Of a stretch of 64,000 bases of DNA, positions 1 to 8,534 are shown piece after piece; positions within the stretch are counted from its first letter, which is position 1, and the number at the start of each line of letters is the position of its first letter. This DNA comes from CAZKFA01 sp964551925 (GTDB lineage: Bacteria; Cyanobacteriota; Vampirovibrionia; LMEP-6097), in assembly GCA_964551925.1 (NCBI GenBank), contig CAZKFA010000002.1:1-64000 (forward strand), written 5' to 3'. The translations under genes were made by a program, and so were the position numbers. The notes under the pieces were generated by a model. It worked only from the letters and a program-made list of their open reading frames with translations. It had not been told where the DNA came from and ran no database searches.

Positions 1-2
1 AA

Positions 3-74
3 ATTGCTGGTATTGTCGATACAGCTGAAACTAGTATTCAAGCTAAACGTGAGTTAGCTGGCTTACAACGCTAA
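3..74 (+). CDS. C-terminal end of an unidentified protein
   Basis: An open frame enters from the left edge and ends at TAA 72-74, giving 23 residues ending in RELAGLQR. It is followed at once by a good terminator, which supports it being a real gene end. Too little remains to name a family. Confidence 0.45.
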   Translation: MAGIVDTAETSIQAKRELAGLQR

Positions 75-105
75 TTTAAGCTAAATTAGATTTACAGATT
101 TATAA

Positions 106-130
106 ATCCTCCAGTAATGGGGGATTTTTT
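106..130 (+). terminator. Rho-independent terminator
   Basis: A 7-bp stem (ATCCTCC with GGGGGAT, one G-T pair) and a 6-nt loop are followed by TTTTT. It ends the gene running in from the left edge and faces the 3' end of the convergent unknown gene. Confidence 0.75.
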
Positions 131-132
131 GT

Positions 133-606
133 TTAGTGAGATTTTTGTGTTTGTGAAGGAGTAAATAATTGTGTCATAAGTTCAATTAATCTGGTTTCGA
201 AATAATTTATCATTGCTTCAAATGTGTCTAAAGCTCCTTTGTATTCTTTGCGTCTTAGTGTTCTAGGAATATCTTTTTGATTAGTTTTAAATGGATCGCC
301 AAGAATAGTCCATCGTTCACCACCATTATGTGGAGAGGAGCCCATTAACCTAGTACCAAGTAAAAATTCTTCTCGGGTATCTGGTAGGCTGAGCTCTGCG
401 TGCAGCTTTGGTAGTATTTCATCTGGCTCAAAACGAAAATGTTCACAAGCATGCAAATGCGGTAGCTCTAAATCACGATCAAGAGCTTTGGGTCTTTTGC
501 TTGACAAAGCATTTATTATACTTGTTTCAAAAGAGTCGACAAAAGTTTTTTGAGCTTCATTTATATCTCTGAATCTTCTCAGATCAGCAGCACTAGTTAA
601 TAACAT
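133..606 (-). CDS. Hypothetical protein (157 aa) downstream of secF
   Basis: I do not recognise this protein. It is soluble, without signal peptide or membrane segment, and rich in charged residues; the end is Gln/Ser/His. The ATG at 606 is preceded by an AAGGA-like ribosome site. It starts 10 nt after the secF stop on the same strand, so the two are probably cotranscribed. The link to secretion is positional only. Confidence 0.6.
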   Translation of the reverse strand: MLLTSAADLRRFRDINEAQKTFVDSFETSIINALSSKRPKALDRDLELPHLHACEHFRFEPDEILPKLHAELSLPDTREEFLLGTRLMGSSPHNGGERWTILGDPFKTNQKDIPRTLRRKEYKGALDTFEAMINYFETRLIELMTQLFTPSQTQKSH

Positions 607-616
607 TAATTAATCC

Positions 617-1510
617 TTACTTCCTCGATCTAAACCACACTAGTAACGGACTTGCTAAGAATAGTGAGCTATAAGTTCCAACGAATAAACCGACAAAAAG
701 TGCTCCAACGAAGTTACGAGTCGAATCTCCACCTAAGAAAAATAGAAACGCTAATGTTGTTAAAGTAGTTAGAGAGGTGTTGAGTGAACGTGCCCAGACT
801 TGATTGACACTTAAGTTTGCTAAATCAGCGAAACTGAATTTTTGAGTTTGTAATTTTTGGTTCTCGCGAATTCTATCAAACACCACTATAGTATCGTGTA
901 TAGAGAAACCAAAGGTAGAAAGGATTGCAGTGATAAATAAAATATCAATTTCAATGCCATAGCTCAAACCCAGATAGGCAAATAAACCCATGACAATTAT
1001 TACATCGTGAAATAAAGCCGTGATTGCACAAATAGCATAATCTCTTTTGAAGCGATTAGAAATATAAATAATCATGGCTAATACGGTGAAGGCTAACGCG
1101 GTTAGTCCGCTTGAAAGTAGCTCAGGACCTACGGTTGGGCTGACAGTGTCAATGGAACTGATTTCAAACTCGCCATATTTTTCTTTGAGCTTGGTATTTA
1201 ACTTCTCTAGGCTAGTATCATCAGTGAGAGCTGCTGTTCTAATGATTAATAAAGGATCTTCTTCTTTAGTAATCATTACCTGAGAGTTTTTGAAGCCAAC
1301 TTCTGTTAACAAAGTTTGTACTTCCTCTGAGCTAAATTTAGTTGCTTTGAAACGATATTCTAATTTGCTACCACCAGTAAAATCTAAGCCTAACTTGAGT
1401 GGTGAACCAAGCTTGATTTGTGATTGCAGCATAAAAAGTAAACTGAGACCAACTAATAATCCAGAAAAGATAAACCAAATTTTGCCGTGTTTAACACTAT
1501 CAATTTTCAT
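617..1510 (-). CDS. secF: Protein translocase subunit SecF
   Basis: SecF works with SecD in the inner membrane, using proton-motive force to complete protein export through SecYEG. The 297-aa product has a first membrane helix at about residues 10-31, the hallmark GLDFTGG at 41-47, a periplasmic region to about 130, then a block of membrane helices with the SecD/F signature HDTIVVFDRIRE near 205-216. Length is normal for a separate SecF. secD is not beside it: the upstream gene flhA is divergent, so secD lies outside the window or elsewhere. Confidence 0.95.
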   Translation of the reverse strand: MKIDSVKHGKIWFIFSGLLVGLSLLFMLQSQIKLGSPLKLGLDFTGGSKLEYRFKATKFSSEEVQTLLTEVGFKNSQVMITKEEDPLLIIRTAALTDDTSLEKLNTKLKEKYGEFEISSIDTVSPTVGPELLSSGLTALAFTVLAMIIYISNRFKRDYAICAITALFHDVIIVMGLFAYLGLSYGIEIDILFITAILSTFGFSIHDTIVVFDRIRENQKLQTQKFSFADLANLSVNQVWARSLNTSLTTLTTLAFLFFLGGDSTRNFVGALFVGLFVGTYSSLFLASPLLVWFRSRK

Positions 1511-1544
1511 AACTCAAAATATTTTATACCAGTTCCTTGATACC

Positions 1545-1575
1545 AGCTCAGGATTTATCTTGAAGATACTGAGCT
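1545..1575. other. Inverted repeat between secF and flhA
   Basis: AGCTCAG (1545-1551) and CTGAGCT (1569-1575) form a 7-bp inverted repeat in the 154-bp divergent intergenic region. There is no T-run, so an operator or leader hairpin is more likely than a terminator. No function can be assigned. Confidence 0.35.
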
Positions 1576-1664
1576 TATCTTGTATTAACCCCAATTTAAC
1601 CTTTATTTGCTATATAAATTGTCGTATTCGGGGTATGAAATAACTATACCTTCATTGGTGGACT

Positions 1665-3770
1665 ATGCCTGGAATTAAGACAAGTGAAATATTAGTCGGT
1701 GCACTAATCTTTGGAATAATTTTGATAATTATTATTCCTCTACCAACTTTTCTTTTGGATTTATTTATTTCTCTCAACCTTACTCTTGCTGTTATAGCAA
1801 TTGGAATTTCTTTGTATATTTCTAAGCCACTTGACTTCGCTGCCTTACCGACCTTCCTGTTATTGACAACGATGTTTCGTTTGTCGTTGAATATTGCAAC
1901 TACTCGTTCGATTTTGCTTCATGGTAAGGGCGGGCATTTGATTGAAGCTATGGGTAATTTCGTAGCTGGTGGTAATGTAGTGGTTGGAATAATTATTTTC
2001 GTTATTATTACTGTTGTTCAGTTTATGGTTATTACCAAAGGTGCTGAACGTGTCGCGGAAGTCTCTGCTAGATTTGCTTTGGATGCGATGCCTGGTAAGC
2101 AGATGAGTATTGATGCCGATTTTAATGCTGGTCTTATTACTAGTGATCAAGCTAAACAGAAGCGGCAAGAAGTTGAACGAGAATCATCTTTCTTTGGATC
2201 TATGGATGGTGCATCGAAGTTCGTCAAAGGTGATTCGATGGCAGGTATCATCATCACTATTATTAATATTGTTGCTGGTTTAACTATTGGTATGCTCCAG
2301 AAGGGATTGCCCTTTGAACTTGCAGCACAAAAATATATTATTCTTACAATCGGAGATGCGCTCTCAGCTATTATTCCAGCTTTGATTCTATCAATTGCAA
2401 CTGGTGTGATTGTTACTAGAGCTGGTTCCACCGGAGACTCTTTTGGTCAGGATCTATCTGCGCAGTTCCTGGCTAGACCAAACGCTTTTGTTATTGGTGC
2501 GGCTTTGTTATTTATTTTTGCAGCGTTACCAGGCATGCCAAGAATGATGTTGATCATCTTAGCGAGTGGTTTATTATTCTTCGTCTATAGTATAGGTCAA
2601 GCTAAGAAAAAAGCAGCAGCTAAAGATTTAGATACTGATGTCGATCTTGATGAGAACACCGATAAATCTGGTGCGCCACGTGCTACTCCAGAGATGATGT
2701 ACTCGTTACTTGAAGTAGATAAGCTTGCTGTGTGGGTTGGCTCGGGTTTACTTGATATCGCTGATCCTGCGCGTAACGGCACTCTTGTACCAGAGATCGC
2801 GTCTCTGCGCCACCAATTGACTCTTAACCTTGGTTATATATTGCCTTCAGTGCGTATTATGGACGCGCCTTCACTCGCTGCTAACGAATATCGTATTGTT
2901 ATTCGCGACACTACCGTCGCTTCTGCTGAGGTTTACGCAGACAAGATGCTCATCTTGCGTGAAGATTGGGATAATATTTATTCTGAGCCGCCACCGGGTT
3001 CATTACCTGGTTGGGAGCCCGCTCTACAGGAAGCAGCATATTGGGTTGAGCCAGAATACCTTGAACAAATTGATTGGGATAGACCAGCGGCGCCAGCAGT
3101 TCGCGTTCTAACTGCTCACCTTGCTGAAGTTGTACGCAAAAACATTGATGACTTGCTTGAGAAGGCAGACGTGCGTCGTATCTTAGATCAAGTCAAGAAC
3201 TTCGATCCACAGTTAGTGGAGAATCTTGTTCCTGGTGCGATCTCTCTTGGTGATCTGCGTAGAGTCTTTGTCAATCTGCTTAAAGAAAGAGTTTCTATTC
3301 GTGATATCCATTATATTCTCGAGAAGCTTGAGGATCTGACTGTCGCAATCAAAGATCCAGACCAGCTTTCAGAGAAGCTCCGTATTACTCTTGGTAGGCA
3401 GATTTGTCTTGAGTTCTCTACGCCAGATAGGCAACTTCCAGCGATGGCCTTCCATCCTAGTTGGGAGACACGTCTTGAGCAGAGTTTGCAGAAAATTGAT
3501 AACAACATGGTACTTATACTTGAACCAAAACAGATCCAGAATCTTGTTACCATGATTTCTAACGCTTCGCGCCGTATCTTAGAACAGGTAGAACGCCGTC
3601 CTATATTGATTTGTGGACCTTCGTTGCGCTTGCCGTTATTTAGATTGATCGAACAATTTGATCCGCATGTGCATATACTTAGCTATGCTGAGTTGTCTTC
3701 TGATTTCAACATCCAAGTGATGGAAACTATAGGGACGGAGATGGATGTACCAGCGGTGGGTCGAGATTAA
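1665..3770 (+). CDS. flhA: Flagellar biosynthesis protein FlhA (FHIPEP family export gate)
   Basis: FlhA forms the export-gate ring of the flagellar type III secretion apparatus. The 701-aa protein has about eight membrane helices in residues 1-310 and a large cytosolic domain. The FHIPEP-region motif ARFALDAMPGKQMSIDAD-like segment lies near residues 135-152, with GLITSDQAKQKR after it. Length fits FlhA; the paralogue SctV/EscV of injectisomes cannot be fully excluded from sequence alone. No other flagellar structural gene is adjacent, so it stands alone between secF and proC. A GGTGG ribosome site precedes the ATG. Confidence 0.9.
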   Translation: MPGIKTSEILVGALIFGIILIIIIPLPTFLLDLFISLNLTLAVIAIGISLYISKPLDFAALPTFLLLTTMFRLSLNIATTRSILLHGKGGHLIEAMGNFVAGGNVVVGIIIFVIITVVQFMVITKGAERVAEVSARFALDAMPGKQMSIDADFNAGLITSDQAKQKRQEVERESSFFGSMDGASKFVKGDSMAGIIITIINIVAGLTIGMLQKGLPFELAAQKYIILTIGDALSAIIPALILSIATGVIVTRAGSTGDSFGQDLSAQFLARPNAFVIGAALLFIFAALPGMPRMMLIILASGLLFFVYSIGQAKKKAAAKDLDTDVDLDENTDKSGAPRATPEMMYSLLEVDKLAVWVGSGLLDIADPARNGTLVPEIASLRHQLTLNLGYILPSVRIMDAPSLAANEYRIVIRDTTVASAEVYADKMLILREDWDNIYSEPPPGSLPGWEPALQEAAYWVEPEYLEQIDWDRPAAPAVRVLTAHLAEVVRKNIDDLLEKADVRRILDQVKNFDPQLVENLVPGAISLGDLRRVFVNLLKERVSIRDIHYILEKLEDLTVAIKDPDQLSEKLRITLGRQICLEFSTPDRQLPAMAFHPSWETRLEQSLQKIDNNMVLILEPKQIQNLVTMISNASRRILEQVERRPILICGPSLRLPLFRLIEQFDPHVHILSYAELSSDFNIQVMETIGTEMDVPAVGRD

Positions 3771-3807
3771 TTTTACTGTCATTGACAAAATCCTGATTCT
3801 TTATATC

Positions 3808-3910
3808 AAAGTACTGACTGTTCGCTAAAGTGTGGAATTTTTATTTTTTGTATTGCTGCTCCATCTCATAAGGAAGATTCCACAGATCCGCTCACAGTCA
3901 GTACTTTTTT
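3808..3910 (+). terminator. Nested long-range hairpin ending in a T-run, after flhA
   Basis: Two perfect stems are nested: an outer 14-bp stem (3808-3821 with 3894-3907) and an inner 8-bp stem TGTGGAAT (3831-3838) with ATTCCACA (3877-3884), extendable by further A-T and G-T pairs. The outer 3' arm runs into TTTTTT. On the plus strand this looks like an elaborate terminator for flhA; the size of about 100 nt also fits a small structured RNA. Confidence 0.55.
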
Positions 3911-3943
3911 AGAAAAGCATCTACATATACAGTAATTACGCAA

Positions 3944-4738
3944 CTAAGACAACTCCGCCGACCGCTTCGCTGCTGCAGCAATTGCTTCATAAATAATATT
4001 CTCAAAATCATTTGCTGCTAATGACTCAAGAGCCGCTTGAGTAGTGCCATTGGGGCTAGTTACTTGTTTGCGTAAGTCAGCAGCTTCAGAACCAGTTTCC
4101 ATTACTAGGCAAGCAGCTCCATATACAGTTTGTCTTGCTAGTGCTTTACTCGCTTCTAATTCTAAGCCAAGCTTCACTCCAGCCTCGGTCATAGCTTCAA
4201 TTAAACGGAAGACATAAGCTGGTCCAGAACCTGAAAGTGCTGTGACGGCATCTAGTTTACTTTCATCAAGCACTATCGCTAAACCTAAACTAGAAAATAT
4301 TTTACGAATCTGGTCGATTTGTTCAGCGGAGCACTTGTCATTAGCCGCTAGTACAGAAGCGCCTTTAGCGATTTGAGCTGGGGTGTTTGGCATCACTCTA
4401 ATAATCGGATTAAGAGGAAGGAATTTTTCTAATTTAGCTATTTTGGCGCCAGCTGCGATTGAGACGACTATGACGCTGTCTCTGAGCTCGCTACAAGCAT
4501 CTAAGACTTCTTCCATATTTTGTGGCTTAACAGCAAAGAGTAAAACTCCGTCAACATCAAGCTTCTGGATTAATTTATCAATTGATTTAGCGGTTTGAAA
4601 TTTAACTACTTGCCGTAAACTTTCTTCGTTAACATCATAAAGAATAATCTCGCTAGCCGCATAGATTCCAGCAGCATCCAAGCCGCGAGCAATTGCTTGC
4701 CCCATTGCGCCTGCTCCGATTATTCCTAACTTGCTCAT
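3944..4738 (-). CDS. proC: Pyrroline-5-carboxylate reductase
   Basis: ProC reduces pyrroline-5-carboxylate to proline with NAD(P)H, the last step of proline synthesis. The 264-aa protein starts with a Rossmann fold (GIIGAGAMGQ, residues 5-14), has VMPNTPA mid-protein, SGSGPAY near 168, and the family signature VTSPNGTTQAALESL near 227-241. Length is typical. It begins 3 nt after the sodA stop on the same strand, so the two form a short operon. Confidence 0.95.
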   Translation of the reverse strand: MSKLGIIGAGAMGQAIARGLDAAGIYAASEIILYDVNEESLRQVVKFQTAKSIDKLIQKLDVDGVLLFAVKPQNMEEVLDACSELRDSVIVVSIAAGAKIAKLEKFLPLNPIIRVMPNTPAQIAKGASVLAANDKCSAEQIDQIRKIFSSLGLAIVLDESKLDAVTALSGSGPAYVFRLIEAMTEAGVKLGLELEASKALARQTVYGAACLVMETGSEAADLRKQVTSPNGTTQAALESLAANDFENIIYEAIAAAAKRSAELS

Positions 4739-4741
4739 TAG

Positions 4742-5401
4742 TTATGCTACTGCTTTGCTCTTGCAGTCAATGATTGCCTTGCCAGCTTTGGCATTGTCCC
4801 AATTCTTAGCAACTGCGTTCCAGTTAATCAGATTATAAAAAGTCTCAATCCATCTTGGTCTGAGATTTTGGTGCTCTAAATAGTAAGCATGCTCCCAGAC
4901 ATCAATAGTCAGAAGTGGTTTACGCTTGGAGTTCATCAAACAATTGTCTTGGTTTGCTGATTTCTCCACTACTAATTTTTGATTTTCTGGACACCAAGTG
5001 AGCCAAGCCCAACCACTACCAAACTGGGTTGTTGCTGCCGTTGTAAAAGCTTCTTTGAATTTATCAAAACTACTGAAGTCTTTTTCTATTTGTTTAGCTA
5101 GTTCACCAGTTGGCGCTCCGCCAGCATTTGGCCCCATGATAAACCAGAATAAAGTATGGTTGTAATGACCGCCGCCGTTATTGATCACAGCTTGTCTTTT
5201 GTCTTGGGGGATCTCATTGACGCGGGTCATCAGCTCCTCAATCGGCAAATGAGCGAAATCATCGAGCCCTTCAAGAGCCTTATTGAGGTTATTGACGTAA
5301 GCATTGTGGTGCTTACTATAGTGATAATCAAGCGTAGATTTGAGGTAATTTGGGGCTAAAGCCTCCAAAGTCCAAGGTAGTTCTGGTAGTGTATGTGTCA
5401 T
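4742..5401 (-). CDS. sodA: Superoxide dismutase, Mn type
   Basis: Converts superoxide to oxygen and hydrogen peroxide in the cytoplasm. Seen: the metal-site signature DVWEHAYY, GGHYNHTLFW and FGSGWAWL. GGG(H)YNH plus the glutamine in ANQDNCLM match the Mn-type pattern rather than Fe-type; cambialistic use is possible. The frame can be extended 6 codons to a TTG at 5419, but the ATG at 5401 gives the usual N-terminus (MTHTLPELPW) and is preferred. It heads the sodA-proC pair. Confidence 0.93.
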   Translation of the reverse strand: MTHTLPELPWTLEALAPNYLKSTLDYHYSKHHNAYVNNLNKALEGLDDFAHLPIEELMTRVNEIPQDKRQAVINNGGGHYNHTLFWFIMGPNAGGAPTGELAKQIEKDFSSFDKFKEAFTTAATTQFGSGWAWLTWCPENQKLVVEKSANQDNCLMNSKRKPLLTIDVWEHAYYLEHQNLRPRWIETFYNLINWNAVAKNWDNAKAGKAIIDCKSKAVA

Positions 5402-5456
5402 ATTGTTTAATTCTAACAAATTTCAATAAGGTCTAGATAATACTGTTAATATGTGT

Positions 5457-5462
5457 TATCAT
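5457..5462 (+). promoter_or_regulatory. Extended -10 box, leaderless promoter
   Basis: TGT-TATCAT ends 6 nt before the ATG at 5469. Transcription would begin at about the A of the start codon, which decides the start of the next gene. Confidence 0.5.
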
Positions 5463-5468
5463 ATTAAT

Positions 5469-6008
5469 ATGATGGATATTAGAGACCCTAGACGTTTTTT
5501 TAGACTGGATCAACCTGAAGTATCTGGCGAGAAGGCCATTGAAGCTGATAAGCGTGCCAAAGACTCAGAATTAAGCACTTTGCTGACAGAGCTGCCGAAA
5601 CCATGCTTTGAAGGAAGTTTAGGAGCAAGGCAGGCTAGAAAAACTATTAATAAAATTACGGGTAAAGATTCTGACAGAGTGGATCTTAATTCACTCTCGT
5701 CTAAGGCTTATGATTTAACTGTTGCCTTTCAATCTTTATTATTAGGTCCTAATGCTGCTGATTACTCGCTTGAAGACGTAAGAGTTTTTTGTGCAGCGAT
5801 TAGAGCTACGCGCCCGACATCTAGTCAGCAAGTACCAAGAACTGAAGAAGGACAGAGAGAATTTTTACGTAGTCTAAATGCTGCTTTAGATGACGAGCTT
5901 CAAAAAAAAAGCTGGGATCCACTTGAAGGTAAACCTAATGCTGGCTGGGATCACGGCGGGCAAGATCCGGATGGTCGTGATAGAGATGACCTCGAACCGA
6001 TCAGCTAA
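5469..6008 (+). CDS. Hypothetical protein (179 aa)
   Basis: Not recognised. The soluble protein is acidic and ends in an Asp/Gly/Arg-rich low-complexity tail (about the last 30 residues). A longer start at 5451 exists, but an extended -10 box lies between 5457 and 5462, so ATG 5469 is chosen as a leaderless start. Its 3' end overlaps the convergent glycosylase gene by 4 nt. Confidence 0.55.
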   Translation: MMDIRDPRRFFRLDQPEVSGEKAIEADKRAKDSELSTLLTELPKPCFEGSLGARQARKTINKITGKDSDRVDLNSLSSKAYDLTVAFQSLLLGPNAADYSLEDVRVFCAAIRATRPTSSQQVPRTEEGQREFLRSLNAALDDELQKKSWDPLEGKPNAGWDHGGQDPDGRDRDDLEPIS

Positions 6009-6604
6009 TAAGCAATGGGTTGAGTGTCAAAGCTGCTCCACAATTGCCATGTAGCGACAGTGCGATATGGTTGCCAGCGTTTAGAGAATTCAGCGATATC
6101 TTTTTTGTTACGTGGATAATATTTCTTGATAGCTTTTTGTAAGCCTAAATCTTTAACCGGGAAAATATCAGGCTCCATTAAATAAAATATTTGAAACATC
6201 TCAAGCGTCCAAGGACCAATGCCTTTGATACTTAATAATTCTTCGCTTCTATTTTGTTTAAAATATTTTGCCGTAACTTTATTTACTTTGAAAAAATCGG
6301 CTATTCCTCTTATATACCCAATTTTTTGTTTTGATAAACCTATTTCTTTCAATTTCTCATCGGTTATTCCCTTGAGATTCTGCCACTTAACTTGCTTGCG
6401 CAGAAATAACCCAGTAAATCTGCGCCAAATACTCTCTGCAGCAGCCGTAGAAACTTGCTGTCCAATAATGGCATGGCAAAGCATACCAAAGGGATTACCC
6501 TGAGATTTGAGGCTCTTAGTCCCGTTAGCCTTGATTATTTGACCTAAGATAGGGTCTTTTTTGCTCAAGTATTCACAGGCTTCTTGCCAGTAATGTGGTT
6601 GCAT
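6005..6604 (-). CDS. DNA-3-methyladenine glycosylase II-like (HhH-GPD family)
   Basis: Base-excision repair glycosylase that removes alkylated bases. The 199-aa protein holds the helix-hairpin-helix IKGIGPW at residues 126-132 and the catalytic aspartate in FPVKDLG at residue 152; GQQVSTAAAESIWRRF near 48-63 is typical of the AlkA branch. There is no Fe-S cysteine loop, which separates it from MutY and Nth. It lacks the extra N-terminal domain of E. coli AlkA, like many short bacterial members. Confidence 0.88.
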   Translation of the reverse strand: MQPHYWQEACEYLSKKDPILGQIIKANGTKSLKSQGNPFGMLCHAIIGQQVSTAAAESIWRRFTGLFLRKQVKWQNLKGITDEKLKEIGLSKQKIGYIRGIADFFKVNKVTAKYFKQNRSEELLSIKGIGPWTLEMFQIFYLMEPDIFPVKDLGLQKAIKKYYPRNKKDIAEFSKRWQPYRTVATWQLWSSFDTQPIAY

Positions 6605-6654
6605 AGCGATAATTTTAACAGGCCTTGCAATTGAAGATAATCCGCACCTCGTGT

Positions 6655-6660
6655 TAATAT
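6655..6660 (+). promoter_or_regulatory. Extended -10 box, leaderless promoter
   Basis: TGT-TAATAT lies 7 nt before ATG 6668, placing the transcription start at the start codon. Confidence 0.5.
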
Positions 6661-6667
6661 ATATTCA

Positions 6668-7564
6668 ATGGATCAGGTGTTGTTATTAGAACAATTCAAA
6701 GCTAGTTACGTAGCAAACAATATAGGCAATATTCGCTCAAGATACGCAGCGCCTCTACAGGGCATTTGTCAAACAATACAAGAACATTTGTTTATAGTCT
6801 TGGATCATTTGGATAAATTATTTCATGTCGAACAAGTAACTGATGCCCAGATCAAAAAAAGCTCCAATGAAATTTATCAGTCAATGTTTGAACTCAGAAC
6901 TTTATTGAATCGTACAGCATTCCCTTCTCTTGGTAATCATCCCTTGACCATAGGTCGTTTTGAATCTGTCTATAATGATCTATTTAGATTTATAGATTCT
7001 GTTTTTCGGCCAAATACGATACTAGATCCCGGGGGCGTTCCAGCCAAATTAGCAAGAGCTTTCCCTGATATTCAGGCTTTTAAAGAGCGTAATATTATTG
7101 ACAGAGACGTCATGGTCCGTTACGAGAAAAACTCTGACCCAAATTTTTATTTGCAGATGTTAAGAAACTTAGATCAAGAGCAGGTCGATGCTTTAGTTAA
7201 TTATGCAACTAATATTATTTATTACAATCATTTTGCTTCTTTGAAAAAAGTAAAGGATGACTTTTCCTTTCCGACAGAGTTTTCTCTTCGGATTGAGATT
7301 CCTCTTGGAGAAGGAGCGAGCGAAAAGAAAGTTTCTTTCTTCTTGCTCGATAAAAGTTCCGGATCTCCTGTTGATTTGCAATGTCCTTATTTAAATGAGC
7401 CAAGTTCGGAATTACTAAGGAGTTTTGTAAATAAAAAAATTAGACCTAAGCTGGATCCCAGTCAATACGAGGCTTCTGAAGATAAGCCATTAGTAGTAGA
7501 AATCAACTATCAACACAAGCCCATGACGAAGTATGAGCGCGCGGAGCAAGTTTATTGTAACTGA
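6668..7564 (+). CDS. Hypothetical protein (298 aa)
   Basis: Not recognised. Soluble, mostly helical by composition in the N-terminal 180 residues, with a more beta-like C-terminal third. No signal peptide or known motif is visible. It has no Shine-Dalgarno site, but an extended -10 box 7 nt upstream suggests a leaderless message. A palindromic repeat follows the stop and separates it from the convergent peroxiredoxin gene. Confidence 0.6.
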   Translation: MDQVLLLEQFKASYVANNIGNIRSRYAAPLQGICQTIQEHLFIVLDHLDKLFHVEQVTDAQIKKSSNEIYQSMFELRTLLNRTAFPSLGNHPLTIGRFESVYNDLFRFIDSVFRPNTILDPGGVPAKLARAFPDIQAFKERNIIDRDVMVRYEKNSDPNFYLQMLRNLDQEQVDALVNYATNIIYYNHFASLKKVKDDFSFPTEFSLRIEIPLGEGASEKKVSFFLLDKSSGSPVDLQCPYLNEPSSELLRSFVNKKIRPKLDPSQYEASEDKPLVVEINYQHKPMTKYERAEQVYCN

Positions 7565-7577
7565 TTTTGTGAGATAT

Positions 7578-7612
7578 GGATCACCACGCCGCCCGCGGCG
7601 GCTCGTGATGAC
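7578..7612. repeat. Palindromic dispersed repeat, copy 1
   Basis: Begins GGATCACCACGCC and ends GCTCGTGATGAC, with a GC-rich self-complementary centre (CGCCCGCGGCG). A second copy with the same ends but a different centre lies inverted at 27420-27452. It sits between convergent genes and could also end transcription on both strands. Confidence 0.7.
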
Positions 7613-7622
7613 GATTACTAAA

Positions 7623-8234
7623 TTATCTAGAACAACTAGCTACTTCTTTATCGTTGAAGTAAGTTTTTAGACCTTCGTTGTTTGGTTTCATACCTTTAGA
7701 ACCTTCGTTCCAGTTTGCTGGACAAACTTCACCATTCTTCTCGAAGAATTGTAGAGCTTTAACCATGCGCACAGCCTCTTCAACATTACGTCCTAGAGGA
7801 AGGTTGTTTACTACTTGATGTTGAACTATACCGTTTTTGTCAATTAAGAATAAACCACGATAAGCAATTCCAGCACCTTCAACTTCAACGTCGTAAGTTC
7901 TAGAAATTTCTTTGTTCAAATCAGAAACCACTGGATAAGTAACGCCTTGGATACCACCTTGTGATTTAGGAGTGTTTAACCAAGCGAAGTGAGAGAACTT
8001 CGAATCAACTGAAACGCCGATAACTTCGGTGTTCAATGCTTTGAATTCTGCTAACTGTGCTTGAAATGCGTGTAACTCTGTTGGGCAAACAAAAGTAAAA
8101 TCCAATGGATAAAAGAAAAGTACTACGTAACTTTTACCTTTGTAATCACTTAAACTAATTTGCTTAAACTCTGTACCGTTAACTACTGCGTCTGCCTTGA
8201 AATCTGGGGCTTGACGACCTACTAATACTGCCAT
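7623..8234 (-). CDS. 2-Cys peroxiredoxin (AhpC/Prx1 type)
   Basis: Thiol peroxidase that reduces hydrogen peroxide and organic peroxides. The 203-aa protein has the peroxidatic cysteine C50 in [13 protein letters not shown] and the resolving cysteine C171 in GEVCPANW, so it is a typical 2-Cys enzyme. The start has a strong AAAGGAGA ribosome site. The reductase partner is not in the window. Repeat element copy A lies directly upstream. Confidence 0.95.
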   Translation of the reverse strand: MAVLVGRQAPDFKADAVVNGTEFKQISLSDYKGKSYVVLFFYPLDFTFVCPTELHAFQAQLAEFKALNTEVIGVSVDSKFSHFAWLNTPKSQGGIQGVTYPVVSDLNKEISRTYDVEVEGAGIAYRGLFLIDKNGIVQHQVVNNLPLGRNVEEAVRMVKALQFFEKNGEVCPANWNEGSKGMKPNNEGLKTYFNDKEVASCSR

Positions 8235-8253
8235 AATTTATTTCTCCTTTGTG

Positions 8254-8375
8254 AGACTTGTCATAAAACTCCGATAACTGTGTTATGCTCGCTCCTCAAA
8301 ATCATCATTGATGGGTAGTCAATTCAGATTTTTCGGAACTCGCAAGCCTTGTTCTCGAACTTTTCTGACAAGTCT
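8254..8375. repeat. Structured dispersed element, copy A
   Basis: A 122-bp element bounded by 20-nt imperfect inverted arms (17 of 20 paired; left arm starts AGACTTGTCA, right arm ends TGACAAGTCT). Inside are ATAAC-GTTAT and AAAATC-GATTTT stems and a conserved core (CATCATTGATG, CGCAAGCCTTGTTCTCG). Copy B at 14201-14325 keeps the core but has different, still-pairing stems. It fills most of the gap between the peroxiredoxin and DAHP synthase genes, with nothing else recognised there. Confidence 0.75.
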
Positions 8376-8534
8376 AGCGATCTTCCTTGTAATTGGACAA
8401 ATTATCTCCATCGTAGTTACTCTGGCTAATCTGCTCACTTACTGCTTTAATTATAGCTCTCGAGATTTTTAATCTCTAGATTTTTCTAAAGATTTAAGGC
8501 TTAGCTTATGTTATGATTGAAACCGCTATACATA

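Noticed and set aside
1290..1643. Plus-strand frame opposite secF
   Set aside because: It is antisense to the start of secF and ends in AT-rich intergenic sequence; no motif.
3808..3910. Signal recognition particle RNA on the minus strand
   Set aside because: The reverse strand contains GGAGCAGCAA, recalling the SRP domain IV, but the matching 5' side (CAGG) and GGAA-type loop are missing.
5402..5419. Earlier TTG start for sodA
   Set aside because: It lacks a ribosome site and adds residues not usual for the family; ATG 5401 fits better.
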